From Solibacillus ferritrahens (GTDB lineage: Bacteria > Bacillota > Bacilli > Bacillales_A > Planococcaceae), in assembly GCF_037027585.1 (NCBI RefSeq), contig NZ_JAXCLE010000001.1, forward strand, positions 336,873 through 400,872: DNA of 64,000 nucleotides, in the 5' to 3' direction. Position 1 is the stretch's first letter. Each line of letters starts with the position of its first letter. Under the pieces are notes generated by a model, which saw only the letters and a list, made by a program, of their open reading frames with translations, made no database searches and was not told where the DNA came from. Shown piece after piece: positions 6,950-16,074 of this stretch. The position numbers and the translations under genes are program-made.

Positions 6950-9136
6950 CTAAGCTTCTGTATGATGTTTTGAATAGCGTTTTTTATAAAGTAATGCAAA
7001 ATAACTGAATGTGATTGCCAAGCATGAGAACATTACTGTACCTAAAATCGACCAGTTGAACATCAAGAATGTTGTATCACCTGTTGAAATAGCTGCTTTA
7101 AAGCCTTGCACAGAGAATGTCATTGGTAAAATTTTATTAAAGAAGTGCAATTGCTCCGGTACTAGCTCGATTGGGAACGTACCCGCACTTGTTGTTAATT
7201 GAAGTATTAGTACAACAATTGCAATAAATCGTCCTGGATCGCCGAACAATGACACTAATAATTGAACCATCGCTAAAAATGTAAAGCTTGTTAAAATCGT
7301 TGTCAGAATAAATAGTGGCATACTATTGACCTCAAGACCAAGCCCCCAAACGACAATTGCAATCGTAATGAAGGATTGCACTAATCCTACACCGATTAAT
7401 ACCGTCACTTTACTTATAAACCAGCTTGCACTGTTTTTCGGTATAATAGCTGGTTCAACGAATGGGAACACGATTGAAATTAATAATGCTCCAACGAATA
7501 ATCCTAATGAAATGAAGTATGGTGCAAAACCTGTACCGTAGTTAGGTACGTGATTTACTGATTCCTTTTCTATTTCCACAGGAGAGCCTACCATATTATA
7601 CGTATCTTCAGTTGGATTAACTTGTACTTTCTCGCTTGCTTCTGTTAACTTTCCAGATAATGTTTTCGTCCCATCCTTTAACTCTTTCGTGCCATTTACT
7701 AAAGTAGTCGAACCTTGCGCTAACTCACCTGATTTTTCAGCTAATAAGCTTGTGCCATCGCTTAATTTATTAGAACCATCCACTAATGTGTTTAAACCCT
7801 GCGCCAATGAGTTGGCACCTGTTGCGGCATTCAATGCACCTTTGCTTAATTCGTCTAATTTCCCTGCAATTGTTGTGTTGCCTTCAGATAATGAACTAGC
7901 TCCTGCAACTAGCTGTGCCGAATTTTGCTTTAATTGTGCAACACCGGCATTTACTTCTAGTTGTCCTGCATTTAATTTATTCGCACCCTCACTAATCATG
8001 GCAATTTTATCATCAAGCCCATTTACGCCTTCATGTAACTGACCTAAACCACCGCTTAATTCTTTACTGCCAACTTGTAACTGTGCGAGTGCTGTTTTTA
8101 AAGCTTCTTGATTTTCTTCTGGTAGCATTGGAAGGATAGCTTCTAATTGGCTCGCTAATTTATCCATCCCACCTGCTACATTTGCAGATCCATCTGCCAA
8201 CGCTTTAACTTTGTCATCAATGTTTGCTGTACCTTGTGTTAGCAACTTCAAGCTTTCTACTAAGCTTGCTTGGCCTGATGTAATTTCCTTTTGACCGTTT
8301 GCTACTTGATCTATACCATTTGTATAGCTTTCAATACCTTGTTGCAGAGTATTCGCGCCATCTGCTGCTGATTTTGCTCCTGCTGACAATTGATTGCTAC
8401 CATCAGCAATTTTTGCTACACCTGTTGCTAATTCCTTTGCACCTGCCGCAGCATTTTTCGCACCAGCTGTTAATGTGCCTGTACCGTCTGACAATTCAAC
8501 AGTACTTGATGCCAATTGCTCTAAATAGCCCTTCAGCTCATCAGCGCCATCTGCCAGCTTCGCAACACCTTTATCTAGTTCTCCTGCACCATCTGCCGCC
8601 TCGACAAAACCGTCACCCAGCTGTGTAATGGAATCAAATAACTTTTCGGCATATGTTGCTGAAACTTGCATATTTACTTCCGCCTTAATGCGGTCCATTG
8701 CAGTTTCACCAATTTGTGCACTTAAAAAGTTAAAGCCTTCATTTGGAATATAATCGATAACCAATTTTTGTGGTTGATCATCTAATAATGTTGTTGCATG
8801 CTCCGAGAAATTTTCCGGAATTTTAATTAAAATATAATATTTTTGATCCAATAATTTTTGGTCTGCTTCCTTTACATCTACTTCCTCAAACTGGAACTGC
8901 TCACTATCTATGAGCTTGTCGACCAATGTTTGACCGAGCTCCATTGTTTTGTCATCCATCATAGCCCCTTTGTCTTCATTAACAATGGCTACCGGCATGC
9001 TTTCTAAATTAGCATATGGATCCCAAAATGCCCATAAGAACATCCCACTGTACATGACAGGAACAAAAAGAACGGCAATAACTGAAATAAGCATTTTCTT
9101 TGTTTTAAAGATCTTCAGCCATTCTGCTTTTATCAC
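6950..9136 (-). CDS. yhgE: YhgE/Pip-domain membrane protein
   Basis: Large integral membrane protein of the YhgE/Pip family, related to the Lactococcus phage infection protein and to ABC-2-type exporter membrane domains. The N-terminal helix (about 15-37) is followed by the Pip N domain with VAIVNEDKGA. A long extracellular stretch (about 185-520) is built from degenerate short repeats of the type LADGANxL, predicting an extended helical rod. About five membrane helices fill residues 548-720. The start is GTG at 9136, 8 bases after AAGGAGG. In B. subtilis the order is hemE-hemH-hemY-yhgD-yhgE; here a two-component operon separates hemY from yhgD. Its molecular role is not established. Control by YhgD is inferred from the dyad at 9161-9185. 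Confidence 0.92.
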   Translation of the reverse strand: MIKAEWLKIFKTKKMLISVIAVLFVPVMYSGMFLWAFWDPYANLESMPVAIVNEDKGAMMDDKTMELGQTLVDKLIDSEQFQFEEVDVKEADQKLLDQKYYILIKIPENFSEHATTLLDDQPQKLVIDYIPNEGFNFLSAQIGETAMDRIKAEVNMQVSATYAEKLFDSITQLGDGFVEAADGAGELDKGVAKLADGADELKGYLEQLASSTVELSDGTGTLTAGAKNAAAGAKELATGVAKIADGSNQLSAGAKSAADGANTLQQGIESYTNGIDQVANGQKEITSGQASLVESLKLLTQGTANIDDKVKALADGSANVAGGMDKLASQLEAILPMLPEENQEALKTALAQLQVGSKELSGGLGQLHEGVNGLDDKIAMISEGANKLNAGQLEVNAGVAQLKQNSAQLVAGASSLSEGNTTIAGKLDELSKGALNAATGANSLAQGLNTLVDGSNKLSDGTSLLAEKSGELAQGSTTLVNGTKELKDGTKTLSGKLTEASEKVQVNPTEDTYNMVGSPVEIEKESVNHVPNYGTGFAPYFISLGLFVGALLISIVFPFVEPAIIPKNSASWFISKVTVLIGVGLVQSFITIAIVVWGLGLEVNSMPLFILTTILTSFTFLAMVQLLVSLFGDPGRFIAIVVLILQLTTSAGTFPIELVPEQLHFFNKILPMTFSVQGFKAAISTGDTTFLMFNWSILGTVMFSCLAITFSYFALLYKKRYSKHHTEA

Positions 9137-9160
9137 ACTAATTTCCTCCTTTAAAACTAT

Positions 9161-9185
9161 ATGACCGAAATCGTCATTTGGTCAT
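9161..9185. promoter_or_regulatory. Putative YhgD operator upstream of yhgE
   Basis: ATGACC-N13-GGTCAT, 25 bp, just upstream of the yhgE ribosome site. The same half-sites with the same 13-base spacing recur at 9855-9879 upstream of yhgD, as expected for the operators of a dimeric TetR repressor. Confidence 0.65.
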
Positions 9186-9191
9186 TTCTTG

Positions 9192-9220
9192 GTAAAAAGA
9201 AACCACTCCACTAGGAAGTG
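9192..9220 (-). terminator. Weak candidate terminator of yhgD
   Basis: On the minus strand, CACTTCC and GGAGTG pair with one bulge, followed by GTTTCTTTTT. It lies directly after the yhgD stop. The stem is short. Confidence 0.4.
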
Positions 9221-9224
9221 ACTA

Positions 9225-9800
9225 TTACTTTTTCTTTGCCAAACCTCTGAAAAGGGTTTCGCTGAATAATGTCAAAATTTCTTGTTCGTTGAGTGGCTCA
9301 TTATGTGTCAACTGCCAGTCTACAATAAAAGCTAAATACGATTTAAACAACAAAAAGGCTACATGCTCAGGGTTACATTCAATAATCTCATCTTTTGCAA
9401 TGCCATTACGAATACGCATTGATACATATGAAATGATTTCCGATTCGATTTTCAACAACATTTGCTGTACTTCAGGAGTGCCTAGCGCTGTTTCCTCTTC
9501 TATTAGTTTAGCAAACAGTAAATGTCGTTCGCGGAATTGCAGCATTTTCATCAATGCTGTATGCGCATTTTGCATAAAGCTTGCATTTGTATCAATTAGC
9601 CGATCTGTTTCGTGCTTCATTTCATTGATTAAATGGAATACCACTTCCTGAAACAGCTCTTCTTTATTTTTGAAAAACGTATAAATTGTCCCTTTCCCGA
9701 CATTAGCAATTTTAGCAACTTGTTCAATCGTTGTTGCTTTATAGCCAAATAAAGTAAAAGACTTTGTTGCGCCCAGTAGAATTTCATGTCGACGATCCAT
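9225..9800 (-). CDS. yhgD: TetR/AcrR-family regulator YhgD
   Basis: A TetR-type repressor of 191 residues. The N-terminal helix-turn-helix (about residues 8-54) has the family pattern: LFGYKATTIEQVAKIANVGKG followed by TIYTFFKNKEELF. The C-terminal ligand and dimer domain is helical with no recognisable ligand signature. The start at 9800 follows a GAGGAGGTG site. It lies directly upstream of yhgE on the same strand with its own upstream dyad. B. subtilis has the same regulator-target pair next to the hem operon. It probably represses itself and yhgE through the two 25-bp dyads; the inducer is unknown. Confidence 0.9.
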   Translation of the reverse strand: MDRRHEILLGATKSFTLFGYKATTIEQVAKIANVGKGTIYTFFKNKEELFQEVVFHLINEMKHETDRLIDTNASFMQNAHTALMKMLQFRERHLLFAKLIEEETALGTPEVQQMLLKIESEIISYVSMRIRNGIAKDEIIECNPEHVAFLLFKSYLAFIVDWQLTHNEPLNEQEILTLFSETLFRGLAKKK

Positions 9801-9854
9801 AAATCCACCTCCTCAAAAAAAGTAGCATTCTAATAATTAATTTTAAAATCAAAA

Positions 9855-9879
9855 ATGACCAGAATACCACATCGGTCAT
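9855..9879. promoter_or_regulatory. Putative YhgD auto-operator
   Basis: ATGACC-N13-GGTCAT, 25 bp, 55 bases upstream of the yhgD start and identical in half-sites and spacing to the dyad before yhgE. Confidence 0.65.
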
Positions 9880-9920
9880 CCAGTCATTATTATACACCGT
9901 TCATTTCATTTTGCAATCAA

Positions 9921-10424
9921 TTAATGTCCATGCTCATCTTTTTCTTCATCCTCTTCATCACCTTCATGGCTTGACCCATGTTCCATTGAATTCGAGCTTG
10001 TATCTTCGACTACTTTACTCATATCAGGATTTCCTACAATTAGCTTTTGCTTTGGCATAACATGCATTCCGCGAGCCGTCGTATGGGCAAACATATAATA
10101 TACTCCATCATGACCGAATGTATAGTCAGCCATATATATTCCATCCTCTGTTAGTTGCCCGTCCAACATCTCTCCATCATCCCTAAACCCGGACTCCCAT
10201 ACTTCAAACTTTACTTCCTGTGCGTCATTCACAGCTTCTTCCTCCTGCGTGACACGTGCTGCAAGCTGAACGGCTTCTCCTGCGTTTAATTGCTCTGCAG
10301 TTTGAATTTGTACATCGACAAATGCCGGCACTTCAGCGGTATCTAGTGTTTCCACCTCTTCATCACCACAACCGAATAATACGAAAGGTACTGCAACTAA
10401 ACTATATAACCATTTTTTCATCAT
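9921..10424 (-). CDS. FixH/YtkA-like lipoprotein
   Basis: A secreted lipoprotein: a short basic N-terminus, a hydrophobic stretch and a lipobox ending LFGC (Cys19). The body (about 35-133) looks like a YtkA/FixH immunoglobulin-like domain: KFEVWESGF, then YMADYTFGHDGVYYMFAHTTARGMHVMPK. The tail is acidic and histidine-rich (SSHEGDEEDEEKDEHGH), which could bind metal. The start ATG at 10424 overlaps the kinase stop as ATGA; the next codon is also ATG. It is last in the four-gene operon with a two-component system and a second lipoprotein. A role at the outer face of the membrane in redox, metal or envelope stress is inference only. Confidence 0.82.
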   Translation of the reverse strand: MMKKWLYSLVAVPFVLFGCGDEEVETLDTAEVPAFVDVQIQTAEQLNAGEAVQLAARVTQEEEAVNDAQEVKFEVWESGFRDDGEMLDGQLTEDGIYMADYTFGHDGVYYMFAHTTARGMHVMPKQKLIVGNPDMSKVVEDTSSNSMEHGSSHEGDEEDEEKDEHGH

Positions 10425-11812
10425 TCTTCCTCCATTAAAGGGAACATGACACTTACGGCTGCCCCTTCACCTAATATACTTTTGATTTTCAATTTTCCTT
10501 TATGCTGTTTGACAATTTGCTCCACTATCGATAATCCTAGACCACTTCCGCCGTCTGATCGGCTCCGCGCTTTATTCACACGGTAAAATCGCTCCGTCAC
10601 ATGAGGCAGATCTTCAGGTGGAATACCTATCCCATAATCAGTAATCGTTAAAACTGCATATGATTCTACTATAGAAGATTCTACACGAATGCTAGAATGA
10701 TCAGTTGAATAGTGTATTGCGTTTTCAAGGATGTTAATAAAAACTTGCTTTAGTTTTTCTTCATCACCAATGACAATTATTTCTTCATTTAATTGTTGAA
10801 CAAATTGAATATTTTTTTCATTTGCCTTTTGTTGTACTAAACGAATGGCATCACGGATAGTTTCTGCAAAGACAAGCATATCAAAATACGATTCTGCCTG
10901 GCTGTCTTCCTTACGTGCCAGCTGCATGAGTTCATTCGTCAGGCGCTCCATCCTTGTAGCTTCTTTCGCAATTAACCGAATCGCTTCATCCCGCTTAGCT
11001 TCATCGATTATTCCTTTTTGTATGGCTTCACTATACCCTTTTACATAGCTAATCGGTGTACGAAGCTCATGTGAAACTGTTGCTAAAAAGGATTTTTGTG
11101 CTTCGTCATCTTGCTGAATTGCATCTGCCATTTGGTTGAAAGCGGAAGATAAATGCCCAATTTCATCATTTACTGAAACATTGACCCGTACATTGTAATC
11201 CCCAGCAGTCATTTGATTTACGGCATGCTGCAATGTGTCTAATGGCTGTAAAATTTTCCGCATTCCTTGATAGACGAAAAAGCCCGCTACAAGCAAAAAC
11301 ATAATTGCCCCTGTTATGAGTAAAATCACTTCTTCTTTTGCCAATTCCGAAATTTTGGCTAACGGATAATAGATGTAAAGAATGCCTTCTAGCCGATTTT
11401 GATCTGTAAACGGGAGAATGACTGATATTATTTGCCGATCAAACCGCTCCTCATATCCTATCTTTGTTACAGCATTCCCTAGCAGTAATTGTTTCCGCTC
11501 ATCCGGTCCAATTAATGCATCATAGTCAATATCAAATGGCACACATGCACTTAATTCCCTCGGGTTTCGGACAGCGAATATTTCAAGATTAGACATTGCG
11601 GCAAACTGTTCAATATCGGCGATTAACTGATCCGATACTTTGCCTCCACTATATTTCGTCTGTAGCTTCTCACCTGTTTCAATCATTGTGCTTTTCGTAT
11701 CTTCCACGTAAAGCTGTTCATATAAAAAGTTTGTAAATATGTACATAAAGATGATGGTTGCACTTAAAAATAACACCATTAATAGCCAGAGCTTTGAAGA
11801 TATTTTTTTCAT
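10421..11812 (-). CDS. Sensor histidine kinase with extracellular domain and HAMP
   Basis: Transmembrane sensor kinase of 463 residues. TM1 is about 8-30, an extracellular domain about 31-160 contains a single cysteine (ELSACVPFD), and TM2 is about 161-182. A HAMP linker ends around residue 240. The phospho-acceptor is His248 in ATVSHELRTP. The ATPase domain shows ILENAIHYS, DYGIGIPPEDLP and GGSGLGLSIVEQIVKQH. It overlaps the regulator gene by 4 bases (ATGA) upstream and the FixH-like gene downstream, so the operon is translationally coupled. The signal is unknown; flanking genes for two lipoproteins suggest the outer face of the membrane as the site of sensing. Confidence 0.92.
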   Translation of the reverse strand: MKKISSKLWLLMVLFLSATIIFMYIFTNFLYEQLYVEDTKSTMIETGEKLQTKYSGGKVSDQLIADIEQFAAMSNLEIFAVRNPRELSACVPFDIDYDALIGPDERKQLLLGNAVTKIGYEERFDRQIISVILPFTDQNRLEGILYIYYPLAKISELAKEEVILLITGAIMFLLVAGFFVYQGMRKILQPLDTLQHAVNQMTAGDYNVRVNVSVNDEIGHLSSAFNQMADAIQQDDEAQKSFLATVSHELRTPISYVKGYSEAIQKGIIDEAKRDEAIRLIAKEATRMERLTNELMQLARKEDSQAESYFDMLVFAETIRDAIRLVQQKANEKNIQFVQQLNEEIIVIGDEEKLKQVFINILENAIHYSTDHSSIRVESSIVESYAVLTITDYGIGIPPEDLPHVTERFYRVNKARSRSDGGSGLGLSIVEQIVKQHKGKLKIKSILGEGAAVSVMFPLMEEE

Positions 11813-12501
11813 GTCGTATGTTCAAAGCGATAGCCTACACCCCATACTGTTTGGATGTATTCACTCGCTTCTTTCGATTTTTTGCTCAATTTTAGCCTCA
11901 ATGTTTTAATATGAGTATCCACTGTACGAGCTCCACCTGCATAATCAATATCCCAAATTCGTTCCAAAAGTTGCTCGCGCGTATAGACGATACCCGGTTT
12001 TAACATAAATAAATGCAAAAGCTCAAATTCCTTTAAAGTTAACAATACGGCATCCTGTTCGATGTATACTTTCCGTGAAACTTCATCCATTTTTAAGATA
12101 CCTCGGCGCAAGTATTGGATTGGTGGCTGTTCACTTACTGCTCCAACCCTTCTTAACACCGCAAATATGCGCGCGACTAATTCATCGGCAGTGAAGGGTT
12201 TGACAATATAATCATCGCCCCCTATCATTAGACCCTTTACCTTATCTTCGTTTGCATCGCGGGCTGTCAAAAAAATAATAGGAACTTTTGCCATAGCCTG
12301 CATTGCTTCACAAACAGCAAATCCATCTTCCCCTGGCATCATCACATCAAGCAAAACTAAATCCACCTGCTGCTGGGACAATATAAAATATGCTTCAGCG
12401 CCATTTGCTGCCTGCACCGTTTGAAATCCGGATTTCGTTAAAATAACATCGATTAATTGGCGCATATTTTCTTCATCATCTACTATTAAAATAGTTGTCA
12501 A
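11809..12501 (-). CDS. OmpR-family response regulator
   Basis: DNA-binding response regulator partnered with the overlapping kinase. The receiver has Asp8/Asp9, phospho-acceptor Asp52 in LLDVMMPGEDG, the conserved Thr in FLTARD and Lys in IVKPFTADEL. The C-terminal winged helix (about 132-228) carries LTLKEFELLHLFM, DYAGGARTVDTHIKTLR and VWGVGYRF. The 230 residues are standard. ATGA overlaps join it to both the preceding lipoprotein gene and the following kinase gene. It does not form a close pair with the Bce-type regulator in this window. The target genes are unknown. Confidence 0.93.
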   Translation of the reverse strand: MTTILIVDDEENMRQLIDVILTKSGFQTVQAANGAEAYFILSQQQVDLVLLDVMMPGEDGFAVCEAMQAMAKVPIIFLTARDANEDKVKGLMIGGDDYIVKPFTADELVARIFAVLRRVGAVSEQPPIQYLRRGILKMDEVSRKVYIEQDAVLLTLKEFELLHLFMLKPGIVYTREQLLERIWDIDYAGGARTVDTHIKTLRLKLSKKSKEASEYIQTVWGVGYRFEHTT

Positions 12502-13466
12502 TGACTATCCCCCCTTACGAGCAATTGAAAAGGTCCCTCTTTTGTTTTAACCTGCTTTTGAATTTCACCATCATCTAAAAAATAAAGCGTATGATCATCA
12601 TATCCCGCAACAACCAACTTATCCTGAAATTGGGCAACTGCAAATGGATTTGCCCCAATATCCTGTTGCCACAATATATCACCATCTGCCGTAACACGAT
12701 AAATTGTATTGGAACCGTGGCTCGATACAATGATATCTTCATCCGCTTTCGAAAAAGCAATCGGCATTAAAGGCAGCGTGAACTCTCTATTTAACTGACC
12801 TGTACTTAAATTATATACACGGACGAATTTATTCGGTTTATTTCCAATTCCATGACCCCCAACCCATAATTCCTGATGCTCATGCGAGACATACAACCCT
12901 TGGGAAGATGTTGAAACTGGCCATTCATCGATTACCTCTAAGTTTTCTTTATGTACGACAGATAACACGGTATCTTTATAATTTATCACATATAAATAAT
13001 CTTTCGACGCCGCCATTGACATTGGATAATTGCGCAACTTAACTTTTTTCTTGAGTTGCCCATTTTCGGTATAGCTTATTAGTTCATTTGTTTTGCCATT
13101 TGTTAAAAATAGTTGGCTCGTATCTTCATCATAATAACCATTTGTAATTCCTAATCCTACTTCAATGGACTTCACCTTTTTCCCAGATGAAAGCTGTAAA
13201 ATATCCGCATGCTGCAATTGATAGCCGTATAGCAATACTTGATCAAATCCAATTAATACTGCTCCTGTATATCCTTTCTCGAAAACCCATGTCGTGATTA
13301 ATTCACCTGACTGTCCGTAAAAGGTTAAGGAAGGCTGCAAAATATTAAGGGATGCAACAAAAGGTTGATGTGGATTAATATCTTCCATTCTTTCGCTATC
13401 ACAACTAGCTAAAAGTAAAAGAACTATGCAACTAAAAAAATATATTATGATTTTTTTCATTGTCAT
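12498..13466 (-). CDS. Lipoprotein with predicted beta-propeller fold
   Basis: First gene of the two-component operon. A signal peptide ends with a lipobox LLASC (Cys22), so the protein is membrane-anchored on the outside. The rest (about 40-318) consists of repeating units of about 40 residues with WVFEKGYTG, LYVINYKDTVLSVV, LWVGGHGIG and LVVAGYDDHTLYFLDDG, a pattern typical of YVTN/NHL-like propellers. No catalytic residue is evident. GAGGTG precedes ATG at 13466; an in-frame ATG two codons later has better spacing. It overlaps the response regulator by 4 bases. A ligand-binding or scaffold role feeding the kinase is possible but unproven. Confidence 0.82.
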   Translation of the reverse strand: MTMKKIIIYFFSCIVLLLLASCDSERMEDINPHQPFVASLNILQPSLTFYGQSGELITTWVFEKGYTGAVLIGFDQVLLYGYQLQHADILQLSSGKKVKSIEVGLGITNGYYDEDTSQLFLTNGKTNELISYTENGQLKKKVKLRNYPMSMAASKDYLYVINYKDTVLSVVHKENLEVIDEWPVSTSSQGLYVSHEHQELWVGGHGIGNKPNKFVRVYNLSTGQLNREFTLPLMPIAFSKADEDIIVSSHGSNTIYRVTADGDILWQQDIGANPFAVAQFQDKLVVAGYDDHTLYFLDDGEIQKQVKTKEGPFQLLVRGDSH

Positions 13467-13556
13467 TGCACCTCATCAATAAGCGTACTAAAAATATGTG
13501 AAATTTGCATGAAGCCAATAGGATAATTTTGTGAACGAATAAAGTAAATTCACACC

Positions 13557-13602
13557 AAAAAAGCTGCATTAAAAGCAATTATACTTTTAATACAGCGTTT
13601 TT
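13557..13602 (-). terminator. Terminator of the hemEHY operon
   Basis: A stem of 13 pairs with one mismatch (GCTGCATTAAAAG with CTTTTAATACAGC) is followed by a T-run on the minus strand, 23 bases after the hemY stop. Confidence 0.8.
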
Positions 13603-13624
13603 GTTCAATTAACATATTGAGTGG

Positions 13625-15058
13625 TTAAATTGCCAACTTCGGCTCTAACAATTGCCCAAGCAGTAACTCCGCGGTTTCTCTCCCTTGTAGGACACAATCC
13701 GGGATACTAATGCCCTCATATGAACTTCCTGCCAAATAGACATTCGGGAATTCTTCATAAAACTGCTCCTTCATTGAAGACATGCGCAGCTGATGACCGA
13801 TCGTATATTGGGGCATAGCTTCTTTCCAGCGAGCAACTGTCGTAAACAGCGGTTGTGCATCGAGTCCAACCGCCCGATTCAAATCCTGCAAAACAATTTT
13901 CTCAATTTCATTATCTGATAACTCTACGATAGACTCATCACCAACACGTCCAATATACACACGTATTAGTTCATGACCATTTGGGGTAATATTATCCCAC
14001 TTCTGATGACTCCAAGTACAGCTTGTTATCGCAAAATGACTGTTACGCGAAACGAAGAAGTTAAGCGCACCTTCATACTTTTTTGTAGTCCCAGGTTTAA
14101 ATGCCATCGTAACCGTTGCAATTGTTGCATAGTTCATTTCCGGCATTTGCTGCATAATATCAGAATCCGGGAAGACTTTTTTAGTCACATTAAATGGTGT
14201 TGTCATCACAACTTTATCGGCATCTATAGTAGTACCATCATTTAATGCAATCGATTGTGAATAATCGATATTATTTTCAATGCAATTTACTTTCAGTCCT
14301 TTAAGAATGGTCACATCGGTCAACGAGTTTTCCAATGTCTCAATTAAGGACTCCAATCCATTTACAAATGACTCATAATGAATTTCACCCGGTGTATCTA
14401 CAAGCGCGTAAATTCCTTTACCTGTCTTTTTCATCCCAACCAATAAACTACGATAATCATTTTCAAGCTGATAAAATTGCGGGAACATCGATTGCATACT
14501 AACATGATCGACATCACCGGCAAATGTACCTGCCAATACCGGTTCCACCAAATTTTCTACAAGTTCTTTACCGAAGCGTCTACTGAAAAACTCACTAATC
14601 GGTTCGTCGGCTTCATGTGGTAATTTAGGTAAAAACAAATCCCCTGCTGCACGGAATTTCCCCATTAATGAAAGGACATTCGATGTCATAAACGAGAATA
14701 TTTTAGGTGACCCTCCGAGTAAAATATTACTCGGAATTTGATGTAGCTTGCTACCAACTGCGATGAATGTTCGACCATTATTATTTTGAACTATTTCATG
14801 TTCGATCTTTAAATCACGTGCCAACTTACGGACACTGCTACCTGTATCAAAAAACGATTCAGGTCCACGTTCAATGATATATCCATCTTTACGCTCTGTA
14901 TGGATTTTACCACCTAAGCGCAGGGACGCTTCGATTAGCACAATATCTATTGGTAAATTTTGCGCCTTCGTTTTTTGTTGTAAATAGTATGCCGTCGTTA
15001 AACCAGTGATTCCACCGCCAACGATAACAACCTTTCTCTTTTTTAAAGTCACCTTCAT
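13625..15058 (-). CDS. hemY: Coproporphyrinogen III oxidase HemY (CgoX)
   Basis: FAD-dependent oxygen-requiring oxidase. In Firmicutes it converts coproporphyrinogen III to coproporphyrin III in the coproporphyrin-dependent haem pathway, although it is often named protoporphyrinogen oxidase. The N-terminal Rossmann motif is VVIVGGGITGLTTAYYL, followed by IERGPESFF, and the C-terminal FAD contact is in NVYLAGSSYEGISIPDCVLQG. The length of about 477 residues fits HemY (B. subtilis 470). Three consecutive start codons (GTG, ATG, ATG) occur; the third, at 15058, has the best spacing to AGAGAG. It lies 8 to 15 bases after hemH and ends the hemEHY operon. Confidence 0.92.
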   Translation of the reverse strand: MKVTLKKRKVVIVGGGITGLTTAYYLQQKTKAQNLPIDIVLIEASLRLGGKIHTERKDGYIIERGPESFFDTGSSVRKLARDLKIEHEIVQNNNGRTFIAVGSKLHQIPSNILLGGSPKIFSFMTSNVLSLMGKFRAAGDLFLPKLPHEADEPISEFFSRRFGKELVENLVEPVLAGTFAGDVDHVSMQSMFPQFYQLENDYRSLLVGMKKTGKGIYALVDTPGEIHYESFVNGLESLIETLENSLTDVTILKGLKVNCIENNIDYSQSIALNDGTTIDADKVVMTTPFNVTKKVFPDSDIMQQMPEMNYATIATVTMAFKPGTTKKYEGALNFFVSRNSHFAITSCTWSHQKWDNITPNGHELIRVYIGRVGDESIVELSDNEIEKIVLQDLNRAVGLDAQPLFTTVARWKEAMPQYTIGHQLRMSSMKEQFYEEFPNVYLAGSSYEGISIPDCVLQGRETAELLLGQLLEPKLAI

Positions 15059-15072
15059 CATCACTCTCTATA

Positions 15073-16005
15073 TTAATTCGCTATTTTCTTATTTATCGCT
15101 TCTACCATTGCGTCTATAAATAAAGGGTGCGTATTTGGCATTGTTGGTCGATAATAGCTTGCGCCAATCTCATCGCATACAACTTTACATTCAATATCAT
15201 TATCATATAACACTTCTAAATGTTCTGTAACAAAGCCTACTGGAGTGTAGATGAATGCCTTATAACCTTTTTGTTCAAATAATTCTTTCGTTAAATCCTG
15301 TACATCCGGGCCTAACCATGGCTCAGGAGTTTGTCCGGCAGATTGCCAACCTACTTCAACATTTACAATATTAGAAGCATCCTTAATTAAACGAGCTGTT
15401 TCAACTAGTTGTTCTTCATACGGGTCACCAGCTAATTTGATTTTCTCTGGTAACGAGTGGTTTGAAACAATTAAACAAGCATTTGCACGCTCTTCTTCAG
15501 ACATCTTTGCCAATTCTCCATTTACTGCTTCTTTCCAAAACTCAATGAATTTTGGCTCGTCATACCATGCTTCAACAGAAGTGATATTTAATGTACCACC
15601 CAATTTTTCAGCTGCTTCTTTTGCACGTCCGTTGTAAGATTTAATGGAGAATGTAGAGAAGTGTGGCGCTAAAACGATGGAAACCGCTTCAGTAATACCT
15701 TCTTTCACCATCGCTTCCACTGCATCTTCAACAAATGGTTCAATATGCTTTAAGCCGATAAATACTTTATATTCTACTTTGTCCTGAACTTCATTTAAAC
15801 GGGCACATAAAGCGTGTGCCTGTGCTTCTGTCATCTTTGCAAGAGGTGAAATTCCTCCAATTGCACGGTAACGCTCTGTCAAATCATCAATATGCTCTTG
15901 GCTCGGCTTACGGCCATGACGAATATGTGTATAATAACGTTCAATATCTTCTTCTTTATATGGCGTACCATATGCCATTACTAATAATCCACGTACTTCT
16001 TTCAT
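15073..16005 (-). CDS. hemH: Coproporphyrin ferrochelatase HemH (CpfC)
   Basis: Inserts ferrous iron into coproporphyrin III, the middle step of the Firmicute haem branch. Family landmarks are visible: LLVMAYGTPYK at the N-terminus, the metal-site histidine in VSNHSLPEKI and the conserved glutamate in GFVTEHLEVLYDND. The 310 residues are standard for the water-soluble Bacillus enzyme. The start ATG at 16005 follows AGAGGTGAT. It lies in the hemE-hemH-hemY operon, but 191 bases separate it from hemE and include a striking 14-bp palindrome (16075-16106). Confidence 0.94.
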   Translation of the reverse strand: MKEVRGLLVMAYGTPYKEEDIERYYTHIRHGRKPSQEHIDDLTERYRAIGGISPLAKMTEAQAHALCARLNEVQDKVEYKVFIGLKHIEPFVEDAVEAMVKEGITEAVSIVLAPHFSTFSIKSYNGRAKEAAEKLGGTLNITSVEAWYDEPKFIEFWKEAVNGELAKMSEEERANACLIVSNHSLPEKIKLAGDPYEEQLVETARLIKDASNIVNVEVGWQSAGQTPEPWLGPDVQDLTKELFEQKGYKAFIYTPVGFVTEHLEVLYDNDIECKVVCDEIGASYYRPTMPNTHPLFIDAMVEAINKKIAN

Positions 16006-16074
16006 GTAAGATCACCTCTGAATGTTTTTAAACACGTTTTCATTTTAAGTTAGTTTTTTGATTAGCCGGGGGAT

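Noticed and set aside
7689..8628. Long plus-strand frames opposite yhgE
   Set aside because: They mirror the low-complexity repeat region of yhgE and have no ribosome sites or recognisable protein features.
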